Shown: piece by piece, positions 45,901 to 60,900 of the stretch
Numbering within the stretch: the first letter of the stretch is position 1
Layout of the letters: each line of letters begins with the position of its first letter
Assembly: GCF_037176765.1 (NCBI RefSeq)
Contig: NC_090023.1
Span: forward strand, 106,213,866 to 106,277,865
From: Anolis sagrei
Taxonomy: Eukaryota; Chordata; Lepidosauria; Squamata; Anolidae
Length of the DNA stretch: 64,000 nucleotides
Direction of reading: 5' to 3'
Notes under the pieces: generated by a model
What the model was told of the DNA's origin: nothing
Database searches by the model: none
Seen by the model: only the letters and a program-made list of their open reading frames with translations
Translations under genes and position numbers: made by a program

Positions 45901-48900
45901 GGCAGAATTTGTATAGTCCTACTGATACACAAGTGATGCACTATGGGAAAAAAATATTCTCCACTATGACTCTCACAAAATTTTGTCTGTAGAATGGCTA
46001 CAGTATATCTAAATATATTTATCTGAAAAGTCTCCAGGAAAATGGTTGATTTGTATTTTGCAACACACCACAATTCTGCTATCTAATATAAGACTTGATA
46101 CTAAGTAAAAACTCCAACTTTTTCACTTTTAAAAACATAATAACTGGCATCTCATTGGTGAATTATGATAGTATAAGCCAAGAATTTATTGCTTTTTCGG
46201 TGGTTGTTGAAGTAAAAATTAAGTTCTTGCAATGACTAAAATCCCCCTTCTCCTCCACTGCCATTTCCAATTTGCCAGAAAGAGTAGACACTTCCAGCTA
46301 CCGTATAAAGTGCCACTGAATGTAACAAGCCCCTCAATTTTGAAGGTGCGCATTACAAAAAAGGATCTGCTGTGAAATGTGCCACGCCTCACACAGTTCC
46401 CAACTGGCCTCATTCAAACCGAGGTTTCAAAGGCCTCGTGAATGAGTCCAATTGGGAGGTGACCACTCTCTCACTCACTCTTCTCTGGTGCCGCCTTGCA
46501 ACCGTTGCCTCCTTCTCTTCCATAGCAGTCTCCCCGCCTCCACTTCCTCGCCCTGACCTAGCAGCTTGAGATCTCAGCTGACAGGTAAGGGGAAGCTGTA
46601 CTCCTGTCAGGCCGAGCTTTTGGGGTGTTAGGTCAAGGCGAGGAGGTGGAGCTGGGTGAGGTGGACGCTGAGTGAGTAACCAACCCAATGGAAGAGGAGG
46701 AGGCAAGAATGGCAGCAGCTGCAAGCTGCCTGCGTCCCTTAGGGTGGTGGTCGCAAAGAGTAAACAAGAAAGCAGATGTATATGCACAATTCTAACACAC
46801 CATCAAATCCAATGCACACCTCATTTTTGCAATGTAATTCAGCCAAAACTAGACTTGAGTAAATATGGTATTTTCCTTTAACTGCATATGCTTCAAGAGA
46901 TATCTTGAGGACCCCTGAAGGGTCACTGTGTGTCTCTATTGGAAAACAACTCTGATACATTCAGACTAATGCAGACTTTCAGCACATAGACAATAGGAAT
47001 GAGAACAAGCAGAATTTACAGATAGTCAAATGGCACCAGAAACAGCCCAACCCAAGATGCTGCCCAACAATATCAGGTGAAGTTGAGATTTAACTTCCAT
47101 GAATACGCTTGTCACTTCTTGTAATAAATGGGCAATTGAAGTGTGAATATTAGCCACTGATAAACTTGATAGATAATCTGCTATATTTCTCAGTTCCAGC
47201 TGGATAACAACTTTCAATACAAACTGCTCCAGGATTTGATTAAAAAGTATCGCTTTGATTACTCAACAAGGAACATACATGCATGGGCGAACCTGCCATG
47301 CACAGAAAAAATGTTTCTCCTATTCTGAAATTCTATTCTATTCTAACTTCTGTTAACATGTCAAATGAGTTATATGATCTCACACAAAGGTATTTCAATA
47401 TGAAATGTATGATGTTGGTAAGCAACAGAGCAGTCAACATGAGTTCTGGAAAAAGAGGTATTTCAGTACATCCACTAAGACAGCAGTTCTATGGAATAAG
47501 CTCTGTTGAACATTGTGGGCTTATCAGTTAGTAAATATGCATTGCCCGGTCAGGATAAATAAGGACTAAAATAGAACCATTAGCCAGCATACTGATTAGG
47601 TTATTTATCTCAGGACCATTTTATCAGAAGGCTTTGATTTTCCACAGCACTTTAACATGTTTTATCCAGAGCATTCCAAGCTCAGACCTCAAGCTAAAAA
47701 ACATGCTCGATTCCACAAGGAGCACTTATTAATGCACACCTTTTCTGAATATCTAATGAAGAGTAATGAAATTCAAAGGACATGATCCTAAATACATACA
47801 GTTAAGGGTTCCCCCTGAAGAGCCTGCAGGATGAAGTTACTGACAACTCTGCCATCGTTCATGTGCATTCGAGGGCCAAAAGTGTTGAATATTCTTGCAA
47901 CTCTTACTTCTACACCTTCCTGAAAGCATAAGAAAGTGCCTTTTTAAAAACAAAAACATTAAAGGAGATCACAGTGCTTTGCCTGGCTAAAGGAGGAAAA
48001 GTATTGAATTCAACCTACTGTGGTCCTTGGCTTCTTGGGAAGCCTGTGTGACTCCCTGGACTGACATTTTATTCAGTAACTTATTGATCTGTTCTTATAT
48101 CTCTCTCCGCCCCCCAATCCTCAATACTATTCCCTCGTTTAATGTAAGTATATTAGTTTCAGAATATTTTGTAACAAATAACCTTGACTTGAATCCCTGG
48201 ATTGCCTTTGAATGTTCTTCCTCCAACAGTTAATTAAAATCAATTATTTAAATTACCAAACATGGTCCCTACACTGTTTTAATACCAACAGTTACACAGG
48301 TTGTTCGGGGGAGGAGCATAATTTGCTCCCAAAATCTACCATAAATGACTTTCCTTGGATTAGACCAATGAAACTTACTTCTGCCTTTACCTGGGGTCTG
48401 TATAGTGTGTTTGGTTGTTTATATTGTGTTTAGAACTATGGCAGAATGAGTCTTACATCAAATTCATCTAGGTCTACTTTAGGTAAGACCAACAGTGATT
48501 TCTGCTATTGGTCAATCCTTTGAAACAGTCAGAAGAATGTTTCAAATACATAATTTGAGAAGGCTGAAATCTATTTATCTATCCAAATTAGACTCAGAAA
48601 TTCTCAAGAACTTTGATTCAACTTAGGAAGCTTCTGCTTTAGCTTTCTGCTTATAAGATGCTGTTCTCCCCAGAGCTATTTTCTGAACCCACTTGAGTCA
48701 TATTATGTAACTGTTAGAGCTCTGCATCTGTATTATGAATATTTATTGCACTATTTTATCACATTCGGAATATTCATCAACACTGTTCAAATGCTGATGC
48801 CAATACCTGCTTCATGTAGGCATAGCACATTGTTTCAGCAACTCTTTTTCCTTCATCATAACATGCTCTAGGCCCTATAGGGTTCACATGACCCCAGTAA

Positions 48901-51900
48901 TCTTCATTTTGTGGGTGAACTTCAGGATCTTAAGAAAAAGAAAGAAAAATATTTTGAGTTTTTCTCAAGGAATACATAGAAAGAATGTACTCCAAACAGG
49001 CTACAACATATCAAAATTTACATAAATATTTTACCAGTTTTATTTTTGTCTCAACAGCAGCAGTTTCATGGAAGCAAAACTTACTCCCCCCCCCCCCCCA
49101 AAAAAAAGACTGATCTGCTTTAAGTGTCACTTTGTCACCATAAAGTCCCCCACTGCCACAGCATTTCCTCTGATCTCTTCACTCTTTGAATGAATCCAAA
49201 CCATGAAAGATCGCTTATGGCAGAATTCCAAAACACTGCTCCTCCAAATGTTTTGGACTTCAGCACCCAAAATCTCTAACCATTTGCTAAAGTGTCTGAG
49301 GCTGTTGGGAGCTGAAGTCCACAATGTCTGTGAGATGTGGTTATCATGATCCTACATAGCCAAGGCTGGCTAGTCACTGACTTCACACAATCACACTCAA
49401 CACAAAGATCAGGTAAAGAGGAAGAAAAAAACATCTGACACCTACAGATTTTAAAATAAAATAGGTTCACAGTTCATCTTGGCAGTAGCTAATAACTAAT
49501 TTTTCATTTAAAATGTTTCATACTCCCTCCTTGGTTAAATTGCAATATAGCAGAAATTGCCACTTTTTAGCCACTCCTAGGTTTACTTTTTCATGGAAAT
49601 CAATCTGTATGTATTAAAGTAACATTTAAAGTATCATGATGTACACATTCCACGTGTGTAAAGTATTCAGCAATGATGTAAAAAAAAAAACAAACACCCC
49701 AATGAATGTCTGTCTACTGCATACATTCATGGACGTTTGTGTTTTTATGGGCGGAAGGAACATTTCTAACTATTGTTGATGTAGCAAGATTCACAGAATA
49801 CAATACAGGAAGATACATCTGCCAAAACTAAAACCTAGCCACGCTTTTCTTAAAAGAACACTTACGTACTAATGAGACCTCTCTGTTTAACAAAGGGATC
49901 ACAGCTCATAACATCTCCAACAAGTTCATGGCTTACCTCCGTACACTTCAGATGTGGACGCAAGTAAGAGTCGTGCTCCAACACGTTTTGCTAATCCTTA
50001 AAAAAAAGAAATACTTCATTTTAGAGCAAAACAAGGGAACAGAGGTGCACATACAATCCCTTTAAAATGTTTTTGCATTTCTTAGAGCCTTTTGGAATCC
50101 CACAAATGATCTGCTGTTTTTCTGTCATTTTAAAGAGAATTCTAGGAGTGGTGGGTTTGGGGGGGGGTAGTCTCACAAAGCCTATAAGTGCATCTGAAAC
50201 TTCTTCTGCTATTTACAAGCAACTTTCATAAATATGTGTTGTTTCCTATCAGATTCATGGCTGGCATGAACTGAATGGACTTGGACCAACTGCAATAGGT
50301 GATTTGGGAACTGCACCAAATTGAAATTTCAGCATGGCATGGCACATTCGTTTAGGTTAACTAAGTTCTAAATATATCCGCTTGGTAATATCCTCATTGC
50401 AGCCATCATGACAGCTGGAGTTGATGGAATATACCAATATTATCCAAATCACCTATCACAAATGGTCAAACATCCAGGATTACAGATGTGGAGAAAATAC
50501 ATATTGTATGACTGCTGCTAAAATTGGTGGCTTTCATATTTAAGAGTTTAGGCTTTAATTCCAGGTTGTAACAGAAGACCTTCCAGATATTCCAAGGATA
50601 AGAAACAGATACAACTGTGAATGCCGATGATTTAGAATTACGGCACTGGGAGATATCTCTACATGTTCATCAAAATATCATCATTTGATTTCACTGGACA
50701 TTAAAATTCAACAATGAATTTCGGTTTTTACTTACCCAACATGTTCAGTGTCCCAATTGTGTTTGTCTTTAATGTCTTAATGGGATTATACATGTAATTT
50801 GGAGGGGATGCTGGGGAGGCTAGATGGTAAATCTGGTCCACTAGAAAAAAGAAGGGGACAAGAAAGAGAGAACAAGATTAATCCTACATGATATGAAAAG
50901 GTTCTAGGAATTATTGTCAGTTCAGTTGAAATAACTGTGACAAACAGTAATTTCAACAAACAGGGATAGGGACACTTTCGTATCTGAAATGTAGTTTGGA
51001 CTTGAATTAGCAAAATTCCCCAGAATATCAGTGGGAGATGAACCTCCAAAACAATCTTCTTCTGAGATTATGACTTTCTGATTATTAGAATACAACTCCC
51101 AGAATGCAGAAATAACTGGATGGAGAATTCTGGATGGAGAATGCTGGGGAAAGTGGAAGGTAAAAGGAAGAGGGGCCGACAAAGGGCAAGATGGATGGAT
51201 GGCATCCTTGAAGTGACTGGACTGACCTTGAAGGAGCTGGGGGTGGTGACGGCCGACAGGGAGCTCTGGCGTGGGCTGGTCCATGAGGTCACGAAGAGTC
51301 AGAGACGACTGAACGAATGAACAACAACAATATCTACAGTAACAAATCAAAGTGTGGAGTGAAGCAATCGGTGGGTCCTCAAATCTGACCATAAATTGCA
51401 CAAGGTCAAAGGCCTGTCTAAAAAGCCATATTTTTAAACTAGCCCAAAAGGCTTGAAGAGTGGGGGCTAACCTAATCTCTCTAGGGAGGGTATTCCAGAG
51501 CGGGGGGCCACCACCAAGAAGGCCCCCTCTCTCTCCTAAGGCATAAGCAGTGCAAAGAAAAATCAAATCGTTTTCAATCCCATCTCACTTACGTAAGATT
51601 TCTGATTGTATTTCCCCTCCAAAAAACAAATGGCTACACAAAACCTTCCTAGTATTTATCCATTCATTTTAGACTTTTAAAAAGTTGGTTGGCTAAATAT
51701 TCATGGAGCCTAAAGGACACGTCAAAGCAACATGATAGAAAAACTATTTGTCTCAAGTCTGGCAAACTAGGTCCAAGGGTGCACTTTACAGATGAGTGAT
51801 TTCTGCATTGTTTCCTTCTTCTACAGACACAGTAGACACTTTCATCTGTGAACTATCTTCCTGTTAAGGGAGTCACACTGAAACTGCCTCTCATTATCCT

Positions 51901-54900
51901 CCATAAAAAGAAACAGTACAGTTCACAGTAAATCATGCACTAAAAACAGGCTGTCAATTTAATAATGTCCCACTGGTATTATTTAACCAAGAGCTCTTGA
52001 TTGTATAAGCGAGGTGCTGCAGGCTATGTGCAAATCCTTGCTGTGAAGCAACACCCCCACAGACGAGCAAATGTCAGTGGAATCTATTAAGTTACACTTG
52101 GGGTTATTAAATTTATTAACTCTGGTCTATAAAACACTGAAAGCATGGTAGGCTGGCTTGACTACTGTACTAGTCTTCTGGATGTTAAAGGAGTTGAATG
52201 CATTCCTCCCTTTCTCAGCATGCTTGAATATCTTTTTGGGATGCAAGATCAACAGCCACAAACTCTGAAACATTTCACTAAACTAAATTGTACAGAGAAA
52301 GAACAATACTATGTTCTAACTTCTCAGGATGCAAATCTTTCCCCTTCCTGCCCAATTCTGAATTCTGTTCTATTTGATTTGTCATCCATCCACTCCATTG
52401 GGCTTCATGCAAATTTGCCATCTGCCAAAATATATGATCTTGTGTTTTTCTTTTCCATTTCTGGCCAAACAGCTTAACAATTGGTTCATCCTATCAAGTA
52501 CGAGGTCTGCCCAAGAGCTGCTTGTGGTTTTTTGGCATCCAATTCTGAATACGTGCCACAACACTGGATTTAAACTTGGGAAAAGATTCAATTACTTTTG
52601 AATTCAAATGAATGCAGTCCTAAATTGGAAGATTTCTAAGCCTGTTGTTGTCAGAGCACAGTCCAGAATCTTTCCCACTAGTACCATATCTTTCTACATC
52701 TGCCTGTTTTCTCTTATGATTGTGGGACTTTCTTGTGGTACAGATATTAGTTTGATAGGCCAAGGAAGGTGAGAATCATGCCCCCCCGCCCATATGATGT
52801 TGGATTGATTCTCCCAGCACTCTCCACCATTGGCCACACTAGCTAGGATGGCTGGTATATCACCGGGAGGGCTAAATGCAGTCTGATAACATCTGGAGGG
52901 CTACGTTATCCCAATCTTTAATAAAATACTTTAGAGAATTGTGGATTGACAGCCACACAGAGCTCACTGTTTGTGGTAAGACAAGAAAACAGCTCATCAG
53001 CATTCATGTAGAGAGAACTCAGCCCGTGTATCTCACGCTACTCACCTTCAATGTAAAGGGGCTCTACGACATCATGATTTATCAGTTCAAAGTTCTCATG
53101 GCCAATCCAGTGCTCCACGTTTCTTTTCCTGCCCGTAAAGAAGTTGTCCACAACTGTAACTTCATGGCCATCCATCATTAGTTTGTCAGTAAGATGAGAA
53201 CCCACAAACCCTGCTCCTCCAGTTATCTGTATTAGGACAGTTTGCATATAAATTTTTCTTCTCTTTTAAAGAAAAACACCAGACACAAAAAGTCCACAAA
53301 CATGAAATGAATGAAAACAGCAGCTTGCAGAATTTTGTTTACATCTTGACAGAGGAAAGGGGAGGGGAAAGAAGGGGAAAATAATGCCATTTTTTGTACG
53401 GAAATGAAATAAGTTCCAGAGATGTATTAAATTCATTTCACAATTTGCTTCACATAACCGCAGTCTTTAATAGTGGAAGGTCAAAAGGAAATTCTGCATA
53501 TCTCTCTTCTGTCAGATAAAACAGCCTGCCCAAATGAGGATTCTCTCATCTGTGTTGACCAGAATTAAAACTAGGAAGAGTCCTACACAGGGCTTGCATC
53601 AAGACAAATAATGCATCACCTTGTTGATAAAGGTGTCTGACTTGCTCCCATGTGGAAAAAGATAATCTTTACTTATATTTTCTTTAAAGTAAAAGTATTT
53701 TTCATCATCTTCCTAACATGCTAGGCACAGGAGTCTTCCTATGCATATGTCTCTCTTTCACAGAAATTATTGTTACTTCCACATTGAAATGAAAGAGTTG
53801 AGGAAAGACTGAATAACATGTATCTATATTCTGTACACACACCATGACAAATTCCAAGATAATATGGATTACATTGTACTCTTGCTAATTCACAATTTGC
53901 TTGGATATGGTAATGAAACAGACATACATTCTGAGTCATGCTCTTTTACCTTAGCCTCTAGCAATAAGCGAGGTCATTTACTTTGTGTTTACCAGGCCCT
54001 ATGGTCGCTTTTGCTTAGAAAGCCTCACTTCACACAACATACCAAAAAGGCTGTAGAAAATCACTGAACATGGCTGAACTCTTGAAGAAAACAAATGGGC
54101 TTCAGTCTTATGCAGCAGCTTGCTATGGGTCAATTATATAACTGCTGAATTCAGTATGCAACTCAAGCAATTTAAATAGCAACTGTGGGATTACAAATGA
54201 TTACTAATGCCTTGAATAATTAACAGTGGAAGGCTTCCTTATAGTTGCTGAAAGGGGTAAAAACTTTGACAATACACTAACAGGGCAATTTATTTGGTAA
54301 TTGGTATGTTCACACTAATAATGCATACTTAGTAACAGTGTAGGGAAAGGCATTTGCTCTCCAGATGGAACAAGGAAAGGGAAGGATAAGGCTTTACTTT
54401 GCCTTGCTTTTGACAGATCACACATCTTTAAACTTACATTTCACTTTCCTTTACATCTCACTAATTAATTCAGGCGTCTGACAAAGCAATCAGTATTAAA
54501 TTTGCATGTGAGAGATTATGCACATCCAGTCATCTAATAAGGACTGGGAAAATGTACTTCGTCCATTTGGATAATCTTAAGAAAGTTAGGTGTTACATAT
54601 CTCCAACTGACTAGGTGTAGGTTCTTGTGGGTTTTTTCGGGCTATAGAGCCATGTTCTAGAGGCATTTCTCCTGACGTTTCGCCTGCATCTATGGCAAGC
54701 ATCCTCAGAGGTAGTGAGGTGTATTTCAAGCACTGCTATCTTTGCTGCTACTTTAGATTAGGAATAACCTTCCTCATACAGGGAAGTTGTTGGACTGCAA
54801 CTCTCATCATTCTTCACCACTGGGTAAGCTGCAAAGGACTAATAGGGGTTCTTGCCCAGGAACACCTGATGAGCCACAAGTCACCCATCCTTTCTCCAAG

Positions 54901-57900
54901 GTCCCTGAGAACTCTGTTCTGGTTTTGATCCCACTGGGAGGATTCCTTGGTACATGTCTAACGGGAGTGCTTTGGGAAGTTGTTCCCATACAATGGAGGT
55001 AACTGATCAAAACAATCAAAATGAAAGGATTTTAACTGTCTGGGCAGCTTTTCAAAACAGTACATCATGTTCTTCCCCATCTTCTTTCCTTTTTTTTGGA
55101 GTGGGGGGGATTACTTCTTCACAAGGAAGAATAGCTTTGCTGGATCAGAACCAAGACTCATCCAGTCCAGCATCCTGCCTAACAATGGGCAGATAATGAT
55201 CTATCCACAATAGTTTATTTAATATTTACACTGTTCATTTTACAAAGAAATGTGGACTGACTTTGATATTCCATGTCCTCTCTATGTAAAAAAGGCAGGA
55301 TTTCATACCTGTTAGCATTATTTTTATGAAACATTTTTATCGGTAAAGCAATTGGGTTGGTGACCAGAATGGTCCCAATGCTCATTAGCAATTCTCTCTT
55401 ACTATTATTTCCAATATAAAAGGCAATGACATTCAGTGATATAGCAGAGCTGTCAGTTCAACTGCAAGCACAACTCTATTCATGGCATTTAATATCCCAG
55501 TCAGTGATTCTTTATACAAAAGCAGCAATGTATTGGTCATGACTGTGGCAGAGTGTCAAGACTTGTCTAAAACTTGGAACTTTCAAATCTCTAGATTTCA
55601 TGTAGATTTCATGTAGTTTTTAAAGATGCAACAAAAGGCTTTACACAAATATATTGGTCTGAAACATAAGGCTGGACTAGTGACTGATATATTTAAAGAC
55701 ACACATAAACACATTTTGATAAGCCTATTTATGAACATTGAAGTTAGTGTACAAGGTGTGCCATGGATGTATTAATTATCCATCCATCCTCTATAAATAT
55801 TAGACTATATTTCCTATTTTCTTCCCTCAGCATCCATATAGTTGTTGGAAATGACATTTCATGTGTAAAGCAAGCATGGCAACTTCTTCATAATCCTACT
55901 GATCAGTGAGTCTCTCTCCCCTGAATTTACTGTTGGATACTGAGTCAACGCACACAGACAAATGACATTAACTTAATAAGTGTGCTGTACCCGTGATTAA
56001 CAATAAGACTCAGACTGCAGTATTTTAAAAACTGGATGCACAGGCACTTGAAAGGAACTATCACAGTTTAATAATACTTTAACTTCTATATCTTCATCCT
56101 ATGAGATCCTGGTCTTTCTAGTGTGATGAGTCCCTTAGAATTCTCTGCTAGAATGCTGTAGTTTAGGATCCATGGACTGCAGTGGTCTAGAAGAGAATTC
56201 TAAGTACCTCACCAAACAACAAATCTAGTATTCTATAGAACGAAGCTATGAGAATTAAAAGTGGTATCAAAAGTCTGTAAATGTGTATATTCTTATGAAC
56301 TAAAACCTGGAGGAATTCCTCGCAAGTTCATGGCTTTTGGCTGTCATGCCTAACAGCAGACTGAAATATGTAATAAGCATCTAAATTATTGGTAACTATC
56401 TGTGACACGGTCTGAAGATATGTTCTATGATTTGCACTTTTAGTAACTGCTGTTTCCAGAAAGCTTCCTACTACAAAGTATCTCTCTGTTTCAGGAAGCA
56501 TAAAACAAAGTGCTGATATAATCACTGTGCACTGTAATGTGAGATGTGCAATTCAGTTGCCAATGCAGCGTACAATCTTTGCATTTTAACAAAGGGAAAT
56601 GCATATCCTTTCTAATGATTCTGTGTCAAGTTCCATTACTATCTTTATTGATGATGTCTTACTTTCTCTTTTTAGCTTTCAAGTGTCAGTGTTAATGGAG
56701 CTCACAGGAACCTCCAGTTTGGCCACTGATCAATCTACACCCACTTAAGCTTCCCAATGTCACAATGGTCTGGATATTCAGACCATTTTCTCTACAGCCC
56801 TTTAGAATCAACAGTGAGTCCTTACTGATGGGTCCATCTGTGCATAACTAAAATGGAAAAGAATCTGCAATTAGTGATAGAGATAAATTTTGAAAATAAA
56901 TGCAGCAAGTAAATAAATGCAGCCCATATCGGCTGTCTTGTTTATTTCTTCATATTAATACTTTGAAAAACTATAAAACATTCAATATTAACTTACCAAA
57001 ATTCTTTTACGATCCTTTTCAGATAGGAACTTCACTGGTGGGTACTTCTGAGTAAAACTGCAAAATTTCAAAAACAGAAGCATAAAAAATATTAAACTTT
57101 ATAGAAGTTGGTAAGTAGTACTCCTACATATGGGCAAAATGTCAAAAGAAAATACTATTGTGTCATTCTAGCAGCAGCAGGGGCCAAGGAAACAGAATTA
57201 CAACCAGAATCACATTGTCCAAATGGGGGGTTCTCGTTTGCCGCACAAATCTGGAATCATGAATTATGATTTACGACTCCTGACTTGCTTGAAAGCAACA
57301 AGAGGGGATCCTTAATCCCTTTGCTCTTGGTAAGCTTTCCAGCAAGCTAGCACAGCTTCTCTCACTTGAAAGCAAAAGTGCTGCGTGCACTAATATGCAG
57401 CTCATAATTGGGAGGGAAGGATTCAATCTTGTGTGCAACAACCCGACTGCGTGGACAGTTATAACACTGAAGAAGTAAAATAATTGGTGTCAAGTAGCAC
57501 CCATTCTAATGGAATAAAACCAATCCTACGTAGAAGAAAATCTTTGCTATTTTTAAAAACCCCAAACTGTTCTTCTATTTTGGATCTGAAGTGGATAATA
57601 ACTTTATTACAAAGCAGCATATTTTCTAAACACAGCATTCTCCTTGAAACCAATAGCCAACTTTTGTGCTTGCTAAATTCCTTGATAAAATAAACATTGC
57701 AGGCTGTCCACAAGTTACAAACAATATAGGTTCTGTAGGTTTGTTCTTATATATGCAAGTCTGAACAGGTATTTGAATTTGTAGGTAACTCTAAAGTATA
57801 ACTCCAGTCAAAAATATATTTTAAAACTTTGGATAGCATAGGGAAGGGTTAACACCCCTGTGGTGTTTCTTTTGTTGTCCTGGCCTCTGTTCAGAAGATT

Positions 57901-60900
57901 TCACTTCACTTTCTGTCCCTATGATAACTGGATTTTTTGGAGGAAAATGGCTTGTGGTGACAAAGCTTCAGTGGAGAACTCTTTTCCTCGTGATAACCCC
58001 TACAGGAGTGAAGTTCCCTTCCAAGGGGAAGATGTGTCTCACGTTTTGTCGTCTCACTCTCATTCTTAACTATGAGTCATATGCAAGTCAATGAAGCCAT
58101 AACCGTTCAAAGCCATGTTTTGAAGTTTATAATCAGGGTTGCAGAGGCCCTCTGATTGCATCTACTCATGCATCTCTTCAGGAGACTCTCGTTTATTAAA
58201 ATTAGGATTTCTGTGTTAGACACAAGTCACAAAATAGGTACCCAAGATGAACCCATAGAATTCATAGAAACTACAAGAGATACATCTCACAATGTTTCAA
58301 AGATGGTATCTATTAGTAGAAAACCTCCATGCATGTAAGTCAGTGTGGGCTCCTGTGGCCCCCTATTCAAGCAACTACTTAGGCTCAAGGTACAGAAATG
58401 TCTTAATTTCTGATACAGTATATGGTTGTTTCAGAAATTTGTGTTTGGTTCTAAGCAGCCCACTAGGGATCACACACAGGTTGAAATACATAGTCCTTAC
58501 GACTAATACGCTACCACCTCATGTGCATCTTGAGCTGGGTTGTTTGTTCTTTCTGTGGATTTCACTTAGAGCCGCCGCAAACTAGCGTCTTGGGAGAGCA
58601 AGCTGTGCCAGCACGACCGATGACGTCGAAGACTCCGCCTCTTTCTTCGCCCATTTCTCCGCGGCCGCATGGTTTTCTCTTTGCTAGGGCAGCGATGCAA
58701 GCGTACTCTCGCTGTTGACAGAATTCAACAGCGAGAGTACGCTCGCATCTCTGCCCTATCAAAGGGAAAACCACGCGGCCGCAGAGAAAGAGGCGGAGTC
58801 TTCGACGTCATCGGTCGTGCTGGCATAGTTTGCTCTCCCAAGACACTAGTTTGCAGCGGCTCTTAGGACTCCCAAACCTTGTTTCCTTTTTCCCCAAACC
58901 CATGCGCTATATATTGCTTCAGTATTATAGAATACTGAAGATCATATATTCAAGGCACTTGAAAAGCCCATACTATACTGAAAATTACAAGCTTTGCAGA
59001 CTAACCTAAAAATATTATGGGAGGGAGAACTAGAGACAGTCTACTCTGTCAAACTATTTCTGTCCAGCATCAGCTATGATTTTAACTGTCACAGATTCAA
59101 TGTGACTCACTATTCTGTTACTCTTGGAAGGTTCTTTAGATCGTGCTTTTAACTTTGGCAGGTGACAAGAGTTTCAGACTGACTTCAGAGATAAATGTTT
59201 CTGGTTACAGAATTGCTGAAATATCCTGCAATTATGGGAATGATCCAGATGTAAGTACAACAAAATAACCCACTTATATACAAAATGGAAAATAAATCAG
59301 TTCAGCCAATAATGCGGCTGTTGAAACTTATTATATAGTTCAAATACACAGCAATCACAAAATATTACATGAGTTTGGTGCAGTCTCTCTGAAAAGGTAT
59401 CAACGCCGTGTGATCTTGCGTCAAGTTAAGCATAAATTGGCAGCCCATGACCGGTTTCGGCCTCACTCCAGGCCTTCCTCTGGTGGACTGAAATTGTCAT
59501 ATATATCAATATATGCTGCAAATAAGTTCATTGAGCATCATGTAAAAATATATTAAGATACATATAAATATATTATATTTTAAAGCTGCATATCTTGTGA
59601 GTACACCTATTTTGTGAAATACGTTCATATTTCGATAAAACATTTATTTTCTGTATATGCAACTTTTAAATGCTTACAGCCACATTTTGTTCCTTTGGCC
59701 TAGATCCCACTAAACATAAAAACCTGTATTTCTAAGGGGAACAAGTATCAAGTTTATAAATGTTTAAGTATCTTTAGACATGTTGAAATATATGATGCTC
59801 AATGGATATATTTACAGAAAATGTTGATGTATATGTTAAATATCGAGTTCATAACTTTGTTAATATATTTATATGTATCTTAATATATTTTTTACATGAT
59901 GCTCAATGGACTTATTTGCAGCATATATTGATATATATAACAATTTCAGTCTACCAGAGGAAGGCCTGGAGTGAGGCCGAAACCGGTCGTGGGCTGCCAA
60001 TTTATGCTTAACTCGACGCAAGAACACACGGCATTGCTACCTTTTCAGAGACAGTACCAAACTCGTGTAATATTATTTTGTGATTGCTGTGTATTTGAAC
60101 TGTATAATAAGTTTCAACAGTCACATTATTGGCTGAACTAATTTATTTTCCATTTTGTATGTAAGTGGGCTATTTTGTTGTACGTACTACTCAGGAACCC
60201 ATTCATAATGATCCAGATGTAGCAAACAAGGGTTGGAGGAAGAACATGAGAAATTGCCAGAGATGATGAAAGTTCATATTTCATGCTCATAAACAGAAAT
60301 ACCCACTTTCATTTTGTGGTGGAAGAAAAACAAATGTCTTAAGACTCCATGACAATAACGTTTAAGTCTTGCCTATCAAATTATTTTCTGTATATGCAGG
60401 TGGAGGTACTGACTTAGCTGATTAAATAGGAGACGCCTTTTAGAAATCTGGAAAACAGAAAGGCTTTAGAGTTGTGTGACCTCTGTCCAATGACCAATAG
60501 CAGCATTAACTGATCCTGTGACTGGCACTGCAGCTTCAGTCATTCTTATCTCATTTCAATGGATGAAACCAGATGAAGAAATTTTGCCTTGTTTTACAAT
60601 GCTGCCAGACATGGCAGGAGTCTGTAACAACACATTCTACTACAGGCTACTATGAATATAAATATAGAGCACCAGGATAAAATAAGTGGCAACCGTTTTA
60701 AGTACCTAACTAGGTCACAACGATATTTGAAAACAATCACTAGATCACAATGATATTTGGAAAAACTGTTACTTCTGTCTTAAAGAAATGTTTTGAAAGG
60801 AATTAACTACTAGCCTTGGGCTAGTACAATAAACTAGTCAATTGACTGACTGATTGATTGATTGATTGATACAGTCTAGTGCAATTGTTCTCAAACTTTG

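Noticed and set aside
50922-51566. 214-codon minus-strand frame
   Set aside because: A chance frame reading through an L2 fragment and an antisense BovB end.
58562-58866. Short conserved protein from the mirrored frames at 58562-58774 and 58669-58866
   Set aside because: The two frames resemble each other only because the DNA is a foldback inverted repeat.
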